Assembly (NCBI GenBank): GCA_026002855.1
Contig: BPGD01000001.1
Coordinates: 3,170,001 to 3,234,000, forward strand
DNA from: Bryobacteraceae bacterium
GTDB taxonomy: Bacteria; Acidobacteriota; Terriglobia; Bryobacterales; Bryobacteraceae
DNA length: 64,000 nt
Direction: 5' to 3'
Shown here piece by piece: positions 17,230-26,214 of this stretch (position 1 is its first letter; each line of letters starts with the position of its first letter). The notes beneath the pieces were generated by a model that saw nothing but the letters and a program-made list of their open reading frames with translations, did no database searches and was not told the origin of the DNA. Both the position numbers and the translations under genes were made by a program.

Positions 17230-18639
17230 ATGACCCAGCCACGCACCATCATCCAGAAGCTGTGGGACTCCCACGTCGTCTGCCAGCCCCCGGGCGCGCC
17301 CGCGCTGCTCTACATCGACCTGCACCTGGTTCACGAAGTGACCTCGCCGCAGGCGTTCGAAGGGCTGCGCCGCCGCGGGCTGAAGGTCCGCCGCCCGGAC
17401 AAAACCTTCGGGACCTGCGACCATTCGACGCCCACCACGCCGCGCGACCTGCCCATCGTCGATCCCGTGGCGCGGGCGCAGGTCGAACAGTTCGAAAAGA
17501 ACTGCCTGGAATTCGGCATTCCGTTTTTTGGTTTCCGCAGCCCGCGGCAGGGCATCGTTCATGTGATCGGGCCCGAATACGGGCTGACGCAGCCGGGCAT
17601 GACCATCGTCTGCGGCGACTCGCACACCGCCACCCATGGCGCCTTCGGCGCGCTCGCCTTCGGCATCGGCACCAGCCAGGTGGAGCACGTGCTGGCCACA
17701 CAGTGCCTGTTGCAGTCGCCTTCGATGAGCTTCAACGTGCGCGTGGACGGCCAGCTCCGGCCGGGAGTCACCGCCAAGGACATCATCCTCGCGCTCATTG
17801 CCAGAATCGGCGTGGGCGGCGGCACCGGCTGCGTATTCGAGTACACGGGCCCGGCCATCCGCGCGCTCTCGATGGAAGAGCGCATGACGGTGTGCAACAT
17901 GTCGATCGAAGGCGGCGCGCGCGCCGGCCTGATCGCGCCCGACGACACGACCTTCCAGTTCCTCCACGGCCGTCCCTTCGCCCCGAAGGGCGAGGCCTGG
18001 GACCGCGCCGTGGCCTACTGGAAGACGCTGCCCACCGATGAGGGCGCCTCCTACGACCGGGAGGTCACGCTCGATGCCAGCGCGCTCGAACCGATGATCA
18101 CCTACGGCACCAACCCGGGCATGGGCATCCCGATCACCGCGCCCGTGCCAGATCCCGCCGAAGCCGCCGACCCGGTGGAACGCGAAACACGCCGCAAGGC
18201 GCTTGCTTACATGGGGCTGGAGCCGGGCCGGCCGCTCACCGGACATCCGGTGAACGTCGTCTTCATCGGGTCATGCACCAATTCCCGGATGACCGACCTG
18301 CGCGCCGCCGCCAGCGTGCTCAAGGGCCGCAAGGTGAGCCCTAAGGTTCGCGTGCTCGTCGTGCCCGGCTCGCAGCAGATCAAGCGGCAGGCCGAGGCCG
18401 AAGGGCTCGACCGCATCTTTCGCGAGGCCGGCGCTGAATGGCGCGAGGCGGGCTGTTCGATGTGCATCGCCATGAACGGCGATCAGCTCGCCCCGGGCGA
18501 ATATGCCGTCTCCACTTCCAACCGCAACTTCGAAGGCCGCCAGGGCAAAGGCGGCCGCACGTTTTTGGCCAGCCCGCTCACGGCCGCTGCCAGCGCCATC
18601 ACCGGCGTGGTCACCGACCCGCGCACACTGCTCGGATGA
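17230..18639 (+). CDS. leuC: 3-isopropylmalate dehydratase, large subunit
   Basis: A 469-residue aconitase-family large subunit that isomerises isopropylmalate with LeuD. The N-terminus [17 protein letters not shown] and [20 protein letters not shown] is typical. The [4Fe-4S] ligands lie in [16 protein letters not shown] and in the paired Cys of [17 protein letters not shown]. Also seen are [20 protein letters not shown] and [18 protein letters not shown]. Length is standard for the bacterial heterodimeric enzyme. Its TGA overlaps a possible leuD ATG, in keeping with coupled expression of the two subunits. Confidence 0.97.
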   Translation: MTQPRTIIQKLWDSHVVCQPPGAPALLYIDLHLVHEVTSPQAFEGLRRRGLKVRRPDKTFGTCDHSTPTTPRDLPIVDPVARAQVEQFEKNCLEFGIPFFGFRSPRQGIVHVIGPEYGLTQPGMTIVCGDSHTATHGAFGALAFGIGTSQVEHVLATQCLLQSPSMSFNVRVDGQLRPGVTAKDIILALIARIGVGGGTGCVFEYTGPAIRALSMEERMTVCNMSIEGGARAGLIAPDDTTFQFLHGRPFAPKGEAWDRAVAYWKTLPTDEGASYDREVTLDASALEPMITYGTNPGMGIPITAPVPDPAEAADPVERETRRKALAYMGLEPGRPLTGHPVNVVFIGSCTNSRMTDLRAAASVLKGRKVSPKVRVLVVPGSQQIKRQAEAEGLDRIFREAGAEWREAGCSMCIAMNGDQLAPGEYAVSTSNRNFEGRQGKGGRTFLASPLTAAASAITGVVTDPRTLLG

Positions 18640-18656
18640 AGGAGAATCCGCCCGCC

Positions 18657-19280
18657 ATGGAAAAATTCACCGCTTTTGAATCCTGGGTCGCCGTTCTGCC
18701 GGTGGACAATATCGACACGGACCAGATCATTCCGGCGCGTTTCCTCAAGACGGTCTCCAAGGAAGGGCTCGGCGACCAGCTCTTTTATGACTGGCGTTAT
18801 GACGCCGAGGGCAAACCGCGGCCGGACTTTGTGCTGAACCGGCCGCCGGGAAACCGCGCCCAGGTGCTGCTGGCCGGCGACAATTTCGGCTGCGGCAGCT
18901 CGCGCGAACACGCCCCGTGGGCCTTGACACAGTTTGGTTTCCGGGCAGTGATTTCCACGTCATTTGCCGACATTTTCCGGGGCAATGCGCTGAAAAACGC
19001 GCTGCTGCCGATTGTGGTTCCGCCTGACGTTCACGCGCGGCTGCTCAGGATGCTCGAGACCGACCCGCTGGCCACCGTGCGCGTCGACCTCGCCTCGCAG
19101 ACGCTCACCCTTCCCGATGGTTCGCCGGTGGAATTCCCGGTGGATCCATTTGCAAAGACATGCCTGCTCGAAGGCATTGACGAGCTCGGATTCCTGCTGA
19201 AACATGAGGCCGAAATCGCCGCTTACGAGCAGTCGCATCCAGCGCCTGTGGACACGCTCTCGGTAAAATTCAACGATTGA
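18657..19280 (+). CDS. leuD: 3-isopropylmalate dehydratase, small subunit
   Basis: A 207-residue swivel-domain partner of LeuC. It has the [18 protein letters not shown] start region and the active-site loop [21 protein letters not shown]-terminal residues ([20 protein letters not shown]) match long-type bacterial LeuD. I place the start at ATG 18657, preceded by GAAGGAGA; an in-frame ATG at 18636 overlaps the leuC stop and would add seven residues. It closes the leuABCD run and ends five bases from a convergent pseudogene. Confidence 0.96.
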   Translation: MEKFTAFESWVAVLPVDNIDTDQIIPARFLKTVSKEGLGDQLFYDWRYDAEGKPRPDFVLNRPPGNRAQVLLAGDNFGCGSSREHAPWALTQFGFRAVISTSFADIFRGNALKNALLPIVVPPDVHARLLRMLETDPLATVRVDLASQTLTLPDGSPVEFPVDPFAKTCLLEGIDELGFLLKHEAEIAAYEQSHPAPVDTLSVKFND

Positions 19281-19285
19281 CCGGT

Positions 19286-20109
19286 TCAGGGCCGCTCCGC
19301 CGCCGCTGGTTCGGAGATGTCATAAACGCGGTCCGCCTTCAGCCCCCTGAGCTCCTGGCGCTGGCCGGAAGGCCAGATCATTTCGACCGCTTCGGCCGCG
19401 TCATCTTTGCCGAGACCGAAATGCAGCGGCCCCGCGCCGGCGCTCGCACAGCCCACGGTAAACGCGACGTGATTGTATTGAGTCAGCGAGCGGCCCGTGA
19501 CCTTCACGCGCGCGCCCTGTGCGTCCCTGGGCGAGCGCGATCCGTGCAGCCGGAAGGCGATCCAGTGGCCTGTGCCCGGGCTGTCGTTCAGCCACAGCCC
19601 GGCGCGGCCATTCAGTGCGGTGGAGACAAAATCCAGCCGGCCGTCGCCATTGAAGTCGCCCACCGCGGAGCCGTGGTGCCGGGCCGGCGGCAGGCCGGCC
19701 TTGTCCGTTACATCGCTGAACGTGCCGTCGCCGTTGTTGTGATGCAGCCTGCTGCGGTGGACGCCGGCGACGAAGAGGTCCGGCCAGCCGTCCTTGCCGG
19801 AGTCGCCGATGGCCACGCCGGTGTCGCAGCCGGAGCCCCGGAGGCCGGCTTTTCGGTCACGTCGGTGAAATGACCGTGCCCGTCATTGGCATAAGGCCGG
19901 TTCCATTGTCTCGGGTTCTTTTGAGGCGTGGAAAGTTCGGCGCCGTTGCAGAAAAACAGATTCAGATCCCCGTCGTTGTCATAGTCAAGCGCCGCCATGC
20001 CGCCGGCCATCGTCTCCGGCGCGCGCCGCTTCGGGAATTCGTCATTATCAAGGAAGAAATTCCAGAGAACGGCCGGAAAAATGAATGGGAGATTCTGGCG
20101 GACGGGCAT
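19286..20109 (-). pseudogene. Frameshifted and truncated FG-GAP/UnbV (CRTAC-type) protein
   Basis: Two reading frames together encode one recognisable protein. The upstream piece has AALDYDNDGDLNLFFCNGAE and FTDVTEK; the downstream piece continues DTGVAIGDSGKDGWPDLFVA, FSDVTDKAGLPPARHHGSAV and an ASPIC/UnbV-like end (LKADRVYDISEPA). The reading frame breaks near 19849-19856, in a run of Ts on the plus strand, where loss of one base turns the expected GLRGSG into PASGAP. At about 270 residues in all it is also about half the usual length and lacks a signal peptide. One calcium-type DxDxDG repeat has decayed to DSGKDG. It looks like a dying gene, although a sequencing error could explain the frameshift alone. 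Confidence 0.75.
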
Positions 20110-20169
20110 GAAATGCCGCCGCCCGATGCCTGCTCATGCCGCTCCCGGCACCAGTGTATCAGGCCGTTT

Positions 20170-20664
20170 TCATCCGGCCGGGGCCGCGCCGAGCAGGGCC
20201 TGGACCGCGTCGGCCGCGCGCGTCACCGCCTCCGCCACCTCCTGGCTGAGCCCCGCGCCCAGGGCAAACTGCCGCGCCGCAATGCCCACCACCGCCACCC
20301 GGGCGGGCATCAGGCCCAGGCGGCCGGCCAGGCGCAGCGTGCCGGCCAGCGAAGGCTGGTGCGAACCCATGCCACGCCCCTCTGCGTAGCGGAAGATCTC
20401 TTCTCCCTGGAGCACCCGCACCGTGCCGGGCGGATCCTCACCGGCCAGCGCATCCAGCAGGATCAACGTGTCCACGCCCTCGAGTTCCATCAGCAGGCCG
20501 ATACCCGCCGCGCCGGCATCGTAAAGGCGGGCTCCCGCCGGAACGCCCCGCCGCCGCAGCTCCTCGAGCACCGCCGCGCCCGCGCCGTCGTCGCCCATCA
20601 GCGGGTTGCCGAGCGCGGCAATCAGCGTGCCGGCCGCGCCTGCGCCTTCAGCCATTCGAGCCAC
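20170..20664 (-). CDS. Hydrogenase maturation endopeptidase (HyaD/HycI family)
   Basis: A 164-residue member of the proteases that remove the C-terminal peptide of a [NiFe]-hydrogenase large subunit after nickel insertion. It shows the start motif LIAALGNPLMGDDGAGAAVL with the metal-binding Asp, then DTLILLDALAGEDPPGTV with the second Asp, and GSHQPSLAGTLRLAG holding the conserved His. The start at 20664 overlaps hypB by 43 bases; a Met three codons later is equally possible. It is the last gene of the hyp operon. Its target, a hydrogenase large subunit, is not in the window. Confidence 0.88.
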   Translation of the reverse strand: MARMAEGAGAAGTLIAALGNPLMGDDGAGAAVLEELRRRGVPAGARLYDAGAAGIGLLMELEGVDTLILLDALAGEDPPGTVRVLQGEEIFRYAEGRGMGSHQPSLAGTLRLAGRLGLMPARVAVVGIAARQFALGAGLSQEVAEAVTRAADAVQALLGAAPAG

Positions 20665-21284
20665 GCCTCCAGCCCTTCACCCGTGCGGCAGCTCAACGCG
20701 AAGCTCCGCAGCCCGGAGTTGAGCGCTTCCACGCCGCGGAGGAAGCGCTCGCGGTCGAAATCCACGTAGGGCAGCAGGTCGATCTTGTTCAGCACAAGCA
20801 CGTCCACGCCGGCGTACATTCGTGGATACTTGTACGGCTTGTCGTCGCCTTCGGTGACCGAACTGATGAGCACGTTGGCGTGCGCGCCGAGCTTCCAGCT
20901 CATCGGGCACACCAGATTGCCGACATTTTCGATGAGCAGCAGCCGGATCGAGTCGAGCGGCAGCATCGCGAGCGCGTCGCGCACCATGGCCGCCTCCAGG
21001 TGGCACTTGCCGCCGGTGTTGATGTGGACCGCCGCCGCGCCGGCGCGCTGGCTGCGTTCGGCGTCGAACGCAGCGGCTGACGTGTCGCCGTTGATCATGC
21101 CGACCGGGATTTCGTCCTTCAGCGCCATCACCGTGCGCTCGATCAGCGAGGTTTTGCCCGCGCCCGGGCCGGCCATCAGGTTCAGGCACCAGATGCCCTT
21201 TTCGTCGAGCCGCGCCCGCACCTCGGCAGCCACCGCATCGTTGGCGCTCAGGACGCGCTCCACCACCGGCACCGTCGTAGTCAT
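20622..21284 (-). CDS. hypB: Hydrogenase nickel incorporation GTPase HypB
   Basis: A 220-residue SIMIBI GTPase that delivers nickel with HypA. Visible are the P-loop LMAGPGAGKTSLIER, MINGDTSAAAFDAERSQRAG, the metal-binding Cys-His pair in INTGGKCHLEAAMV, and the base-reading VLVLNKIDLLPYVDF. The His-rich nickel-storage N-terminus of some HypB proteins is absent, as is the N-terminal CxxCGC motif of E. coli HypB. The ATG at 21284 overlaps the hypA TGA as ATGA, so I discard the longer upstream frame. Confidence 0.96.
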   Translation of the reverse strand: MTTTVPVVERVLSANDAVAAEVRARLDEKGIWCLNLMAGPGAGKTSLIERTVMALKDEIPVGMINGDTSAAAFDAERSQRAGAAAVHINTGGKCHLEAAMVRDALAMLPLDSIRLLLIENVGNLVCPMSWKLGAHANVLISSVTEGDDKPYKYPRMYAGVDVLVLNKIDLLPYVDFDRERFLRGVEALNSGLRSFALSCRTGEGLEAWLEWLKAQARPAR

Positions 21285-21628
21285 GACGAATCGCCTCCTT
21301 CGATTTCGATCGAGTCCACCGTGCAGTCCCTGCCGCCTGCCGGCTCGCCGCCCAGCGCCCCGCAGCGCGGGCACTGCAATCCGCTTCCGTTTACCGGAAA
21401 AATCCAGGCGCAGGTGCGGCAGCGCAGCGTGGCCGGCTCATAGCGGAAATCGAGCGCCGCGCCCTCGGCTGGCGTGCCCCGCGCCAGCTCCTGCCAGAAC
21501 CATTCGATGGAGTCGCCCACATAGCCGGTCCACTCGCCCACGGTGACGCGCACCCGGCGCACGCGCGCTCCGCCCGAGTGCTTCAGCACGATGTCGAGCA
21601 TCGCCTGCGTGATGGCCAGTTCGTGCAT
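21281..21628 (-). CDS. hypA: Hydrogenase nickel chaperone HypA
   Basis: A 115-residue metallochaperone. It begins [14 protein letters not shown], whose His2 and Glu3 bind nickel, and has the zinc motif as two CxxC pairs (CRTCAWIF and CPRCGAL). Zinc keeps the fold and nickel is handed to HypB. The start is fixed by the TGATG overlap with hypE and by the need for His at position 2. Length is normal for the family. Confidence 0.96.
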   Translation of the reverse strand: MHELAITQAMLDIVLKHSGGARVRRVRVTVGEWTGYVGDSIEWFWQELARGTPAEGAALDFRYEPATLRCRTCAWIFPVNGSGLQCPRCGALGGEPAGGRDCTVDSIEIEGGDSS

Positions 21629-22647
21629 CAGCAGATCCTCGGCAACTGCTCGCCGCTGAGCAGGTCCAGCACGCGCCCGGTCCCGAACGCCGAGCGCAGC
21701 GTCACCGTGCCGCCGCCCGGCGCGCTCACGTTTCCGATCACCGCGCCACCGGGCAGCAGCGCCGCGGCGCGTTGCCCATCGCCTGCGGCGACGAACGCCG
21801 CAAAGCGGCCTTCGTTGGCGACATACAGCGGGTCAAAGCCGAGCAGCTCGCAGGCGGCGCGCACCTCCTCGCGCACGGGGATCCTGGACTCGTCCAGCTC
21901 GACGTCCACCCTGCCGGCGCGGGCAATTTCGATCACCGCGGAGGCCAGCCCGCCGCGCGTGAGGTCGCGCATGCAGTGCACGCGGACGCCGTGGCGCAGC
22001 AGCGCCAGCGCCTCGCGGTGCACCGGCGCGGAATCGGACAGGATCGGCGGGTCGAAGGAGAGTCCCTCGCGCGCGCTCATCACCGCGATGCCGTGCCGTC
22101 CGATGTCGCCGGAAAGAACGATCTCGTCGCCTTCCGCGACGCGCCAAGGCGCCAGCTCGCCATCGTGAATCAGCGCGCCGATGCCGGCGGTGGTGATGTA
22201 AAGCTGGTCGGCGCGGCCGCGCTCCACCACCTTCGTGTCGCCGGTGACGATGCGGACGCCCGCGCGCCGCGCCGCTTCCGCCATCGAAGCGGCCACGCGG
22301 CGCAGCACATCCAGTCTGAGGCCTTCTTCCAGGATGAACGCCGCCGAAAGCGCCAGCGGCTCGGCGCCCATCATGGCCAGGTCGTTCACGGTTCCATGCA
22401 CGGCCAGCGAGCCGATGTCGCCGCCCGGGAAAAACGGCGGGCTCACCACGAACGAGTCCGTGGTGAAGGCCAGGCGCCTCGAGCCCAGCGTCAGCGTCGC
22501 GGCGTCGGTTTCATGCTCCGGCCGGAGCTGCGGCACGAAGATCTGCTCGATCAGCTCGCGCATCAGCCGCCCGCCGCCGCCGTGTGCCATCAGCACGCGC
22601 TCGCGCTCGGGCGCCGGGGCAGGGCAGGCGAGGGAAAAGTCAGGCAT
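21628..22647 (-). CDS. hypE: Hydrogenase maturation protein HypE, thiocyanate-forming
   Basis: A 339-residue AIR-synthetase-like ATPase that dehydrates the carbamoyl group received from HypF to the cyano ligand of the Fe(CN)2CO centre. N-terminal [38 protein letters not shown], and [17 protein letters not shown] are typical. The protein ends LPRIC, the conserved tail whose last Cys carries the cyanate group. The ATG at 22647 follows GGGAGG and overlaps the end of hypD by 8 bases; longer upstream frames run inside hypD and are rejected. Confidence 0.96.
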   Translation of the reverse strand: MPDFSLACPAPAPERERVLMAHGGGGRLMRELIEQIFVPQLRPEHETDAATLTLGSRRLAFTTDSFVVSPPFFPGGDIGSLAVHGTVNDLAMMGAEPLALSAAFILEEGLRLDVLRRVAASMAEAARRAGVRIVTGDTKVVERGRADQLYITTAGIGALIHDGELAPWRVAEGDEIVLSGDIGRHGIAVMSAREGLSFDPPILSDSAPVHREALALLRHGVRVHCMRDLTRGGLASAVIEIARAGRVDVELDESRIPVREEVRAACELLGFDPLYVANEGRFAAFVAAGDGQRAAALLPGGAVIGNVSAPGGGTVTLRSAFGTGRVLDLLSGEQLPRIC

Positions 22648-23731
22648 GCTTCCTCCCATAGCGATAGTAGGCGGCGCAGGCGCCTTCGCCTGAAACCATC
22701 GGCGCGCCCAGCGGGTGTTCGGGCGTGCACTCGCAGGCGAAGGCGGGACATTCGGTGGGACGTTTCGCCCCCTGCAACACGAGGCCGCTGATGCAGACGT
22801 CGGATTCTTCCACGTGGCCCGTTGCAAGCTCAAAGCGGAGCTCGGCATCGAAGTCCGCCCACTCCGGGCGCAGCTTCAGCCCGCTGCGTGGAATCATCCC
22901 GATGCCGCGCCAGCGGCGGTCCACGGGCTCAAAGATCTCTCTCACCAGCGCCCGCGCCGCCGGGTTTCCTTCGCGCCGCACCGCGCGGGAATACTGGTTT
23001 TCCACTTCCGCCCGGCCCGCTTCGAGCTGCCGGACGCACATCAGCATTCCGAGCAGCAGGTCGGCGGGTTCGAAGCCGGTGACGACGATCGGGACGCCGT
23101 ATTGGCGCGCAATCGGCTCATAGTCTTCGTACCCTTCCACCGTGCACACATGGCCCGCCGCCAGCACGCCCTGAATGCGGTTGTCCGGCGCGCCCAGAAT
23201 CGCCCGCAGCGCCGGCGGGACCAGCACATGCGCGGAAAGAATCGAGAAATTCCGCACGTTCCGCTGCCGCGCCTGCCGCAGCGCAAGAGCCACGCCGGGC
23301 ACGGTCGTCTCAAAGCCGACGGCGAAAAAGACAACCTGCTCGCCGGGGCGGCCTTCAGCCAGCCGCACGGCGTCCAGCGGCGAATAGACCGGGGCCACGC
23401 GGGCGCCGCGGGCCCGGGCTGAAAGCAGATCCGTCTTCGACCCCGGCACGCGCAACATGTCGCCGAACGACGCCAGCACCACGCCCGGCCGGAGGGCCAG
23501 CTCAATCGCCTTGTCGATGAGTTCGAGTGGCGTGACGCAGACCGGGCACCCGGGCCCGTGCACGAGCTCGAGCCCCGGCGGCACCAACTGGTCGAGGCCG
23601 AAGCGCAGAATCGCGTGCGTCTGCCCTCCGCAGATCTCCATCAGCCGCCACGGGCGCGCCGCCGCGCGCTGCAACTCGGCGGCGAGGGCGCGAACGCGAG
23701 CGGCGTCCCGGTATTCGTCGAGGTGCTTCAC
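22640..23731 (-). CDS. hypD: Hydrogenase maturation protein HypD, iron-sulfur scaffold
   Basis: A 363-residue protein that, with HypC, holds the iron while CN and CO ligands are attached. Key motifs: [51 protein letters not shown], and the C-terminal cysteines of the [4Fe-4S] cluster in [20 protein letters not shown] and [14 protein letters not shown]. Length and order are standard. Its ATG overlaps the hypC stop as ATGA. Confidence 0.97.
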   Translation of the reverse strand: MKHLDEYRDAARVRALAAELQRAAARPWRLMEICGGQTHAILRFGLDQLVPPGLELVHGPGCPVCVTPLELIDKAIELALRPGVVLASFGDMLRVPGSKTDLLSARARGARVAPVYSPLDAVRLAEGRPGEQVVFFAVGFETTVPGVALALRQARQRNVRNFSILSAHVLVPPALRAILGAPDNRIQGVLAAGHVCTVEGYEDYEPIARQYGVPIVVTGFEPADLLLGMLMCVRQLEAGRAEVENQYSRAVRREGNPAARALVREIFEPVDRRWRGIGMIPRSGLKLRPEWADFDAELRFELATGHVEESDVCISGLVLQGAKRPTECPAFACECTPEHPLGAPMVSGEGACAAYYRYGRKHA

Positions 23732-23976
23732 GGGCCGCCCTCCTGCTGCGCCTGCTCAAGCTGCTCGAACAGCTCGAGCGTCCGGCGCGCCTCCTCCTCA
23801 TCGACGGTCTGAAGCGCGAAGCCCGCATGCACCAGAACATAATCGCCCGGTTTTGCTTCGGGCACGTACGCCAGGGACGCTTCCTTCACCACGCCGCCGA
23901 AGCGGACCCGCGCAACGCGAGTCAGCGGATCGTCGCCGAGGATCTCAACAATTTCGCCAGGGATCGCCAGGCACAT
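23728..23976 (-). CDS. hypC: Hydrogenase assembly chaperone HypC
   Basis: An 82-residue small chaperone beginning [12 protein letters not shown], in which Cys2 binds the Fe(CN)2CO unit while shuttling it between HypD and the hydrogenase large subunit. The core [33 protein letters not shown] is typical OB-fold sequence, followed by an acidic helix. It overlaps the end of hypF by 32 bases and hypD by 4, so all three are probably translated together. Confidence 0.95.
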   Translation of the reverse strand: MCLAIPGEIVEILGDDPLTRVARVRFGGVVKEASLAYVPEAKPGDYVLVHAGFALQTVDEEEARRTLELFEQLEQAQQEGGP

Positions 23977-26137
23977 CGAGCTTCACCTCCCAGCCTGCCG
24001 CAAGAAGCTGTCCCGCCGCCAGCCCGCCGTCGTTCGGGGGCAGGGCGCGGTGCAGAAACACGCGGAATCCGGCCCGCCGGAGCCTTTCGGCGGCGAGCTC
24101 CGCAAGCAGCGCGTTCTGAAAACACCCGCCCGTCAACACCACCTGCTCCACCCGGGCCCTCCGGGCGGCGTTCTCCACGGCCGAAGCCAGCGTTGCGTGG
24201 AACATCGCCGCCCGCCGCGCCACCGGAACAAAATCATCTGCCAGCGTTTCAAACAAAGGGGCCCAGTCCTGTTCCATCTCGGCCGCCGCCTCCGGCGCGC
24301 CGCCGCGCGCGGCGAACTCCACCCGCATTGCGGCTTCGCCCTCAAAGGAAGAGCGCGCGCAGAGGCCGAGCAGCGCGGCGGCGGCGTCAAACAGCCGCCC
24401 GGCGCTGGTGGTCCACGGACTGTTCAGCCCGCGCTCCAGCATCCTTTCGAGCACGCGCCATTCTTCTGATGAGAAATGCGGCCGGGCCAGTTCGGGCCGG
24501 CCCATCTCCCAGGCGACGCCGAGCAGCGCCCGCCGCGGCTCCCGCACCGCCTGCTCTCCGCCGGGCAGCCGGAACGGCCGCAGGTGTCCGATGCGCCGCA
24601 CGCGCTCCCCCTCCCAGACGAGATACTCGCCGCCCCACACCATGCCGTCCACGCCGGCGCCGGTGCCGTCCCACGAGGCAGCGAAGACGGGCGGCTCCAG
24701 TCCATGCTCCAGCACGGCGCTGAACAGATGCGCCACGTGGTGCTGCACCGGCACGACCGGCACGCCCAGCTCGTGCGCGGTGGCGGTGGAGCCGTAGTCC
24801 GGATGGAGGTCGCAGGCGGCCGCCGCCGGGCGGACATCGTAAATGCGCCGGAAATCGTGGGTGGAACGGCGGTGGCCGTCGAGCGCCGCCGGCGTGGAAA
24901 GGTCGCCGAGGTGCTGGGAGAGGAAGACGCGCCGCCCGCGCGAAAACGCCACCGTGTTCTTCATGTGCCCCCCGGTGGCAAACAGTTCCGGCAGCGGCCT
25001 CGGCGCCACAAACGGCAGCGGCGCGTAGCCCCGGGCGCGGCGCAGCAGCACCGGCTCGCCGGCGATCTCGCGCACCACGCTGTCATCCACCGGGCGAAGG
25101 ATCCGCCGGTTGTGCACCAGGAACAGATCCGCCACGCGGCCCAGCCGCACCAGCGCTTCGCGCTCGTCGTAACAGATCGGGTCATCGGTGAGGTTACCGC
25201 TGGTCGCCACCACCGGAAACCCCAGCTCCGCCATCAGCAGCGCATGCAGCGGCGAATAGGGAATCATCAGGCCAAGCAGCGGGTTGGCGGGCGCAATCTC
25301 CTCTGGCAGATGAAACGTGTTCTCCACCAGCACGATGGGCGAGGCGGGCGTGTGCAGCAAAGGGTGCGGATGGCCGGGGACCATCACTGCAAAAGGCTTT
25401 GTCGGCCGATGCTTGCGGCGGCGCAGTTCAACAATTGCCTCACGGTTGCGCGCGTCGCAGATCAGGTGAAAACCGCCGATGCCCTTGAGCGCCAGGATTC
25501 GCCCTTCGCGCACAGCCTCCGCGGCCAGGCGAAGCGCTTCGTCCCGGAGGGCCAGCGTACGGCCCTCGCGCGACCAGAGCTCCAGCCACGGACCGCACCG
25601 GGGGCAACAGTTGGTCTGCGCGTGGAAGCGGCGGTCGGCGGGGTCATGGTATTCGGCCTCGCAGGCGGCGCACATGGGAAAGTCCGCCATCGTCGTGCGC
25701 GGACGGTCGTAGGGCAGGGAAGCGGTGATCGAGTATCGCGGCCCGCAGTGCGTGCAGGTGGTGAACGGGTAGCGGTAGCGGCGGTTGTGGGGGTCGAAGA
25801 TCTCCCGGCGGCAGTCTTCGCACAGGGCCAGGTCCGGCAGCAGGAACGCCTCCGGTTCACCCTCTTCGGCGCTGGCCTCCACACGGAATCCGCGCTCTCC
25901 CCGGTCAGGCAGCTGCGTTGTCTCGAAGCTCGCCACCACTGCCAGCCGCGGCGGGCGGGCGCGGAGCTCCTCGACAAAGGCGTCCACCCGGCTCTGGCCG
26001 CCCTCGGCCTCTACCAGCACGCCCTGTGCCGAGTTCAGCACGAATCCGGCCACGCCATGCCGTTCCGCCAGGCGATAGACGTGCGGGCGGAAGCCGACGC
26101 CCTGCACCGCACCGGTGATGCGGATCCGAATTCGCAC
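23945..26137 (-). CDS. hypF: Carbamoyltransferase HypF
   Basis: A 730-residue enzyme that activates carbamoyl phosphate with ATP and passes the carbamoyl group to HypE. Domains in order: acylphosphatase (residues 1-90, ITGAVQGVGFRPHVYRLAER), two zinc-finger-like CxxC pairs (about 105-185, LCEDCRREIF, CTHCGPRYS, CAACEAEY, CCPRCGPW), a YrdC-like domain (about 200-375, ILALKGIGGFHLICDA), and a Kae1-like transferase with VVPVQHHVAHLFSAVLEHG and VVLTGGCFQNALLAELAAERL. The GTG at 26137 is directly preceded by GGAG, an unusually tight spacing. It heads the hyp operon. Confidence 0.96.
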   Translation of the reverse strand: MRIRIRITGAVQGVGFRPHVYRLAERHGVAGFVLNSAQGVLVEAEGGQSRVDAFVEELRARPPRLAVVASFETTQLPDRGERGFRVEASAEEGEPEAFLLPDLALCEDCRREIFDPHNRRYRYPFTTCTHCGPRYSITASLPYDRPRTTMADFPMCAACEAEYHDPADRRFHAQTNCCPRCGPWLELWSREGRTLALRDEALRLAAEAVREGRILALKGIGGFHLICDARNREAIVELRRRKHRPTKPFAVMVPGHPHPLLHTPASPIVLVENTFHLPEEIAPANPLLGLMIPYSPLHALLMAELGFPVVATSGNLTDDPICYDEREALVRLGRVADLFLVHNRRILRPVDDSVVREIAGEPVLLRRARGYAPLPFVAPRPLPELFATGGHMKNTVAFSRGRRVFLSQHLGDLSTPAALDGHRRSTHDFRRIYDVRPAAAACDLHPDYGSTATAHELGVPVVPVQHHVAHLFSAVLEHGLEPPVFAASWDGTGAGVDGMVWGGEYLVWEGERVRRIGHLRPFRLPGGEQAVREPRRALLGVAWEMGRPELARPHFSSEEWRVLERMLERGLNSPWTTSAGRLFDAAAALLGLCARSSFEGEAAMRVEFAARGGAPEAAAEMEQDWAPLFETLADDFVPVARRAAMFHATLASAVENAARRARVEQVVLTGGCFQNALLAELAAERLRRAGFRVFLHRALPPNDGGLAAGQLLAAGWEVKLDVPGDPWRNC

Positions 26138-26141
26138 CTCC

Positions 26142-26162
26142 GTATCCTGAATTCCAGTATAC
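26142..26162. promoter_or_regulatory. Dyad over the likely hypF promoter
   Basis: A 21-base imperfect palindrome of the form GTAT-N-CTG-N5-CAG-N-ATAC lies just ahead of the hypF GTG. On the minus strand it covers TATACT, a good -10 hexamer, so a protein bound here would block RNA polymerase. No canonical FNR, NtrC or Fur site is recognised in it. The core CTG-AATTC-AG is close to that in the repeat at 13721-13758. Confidence 0.45.
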
Positions 26163-26214
26163 GGGGAAGGACGCCGGGAGGAAACGGCCGTTGATGCTCC
26201 TGCCCGGCGACGCG

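Noticed and set aside
24476-26194. A 572-residue plus-strand frame over hypF
   Set aside because: HypF on the minus strand has all its domains; the plus frame is low-complexity shadow sequence.
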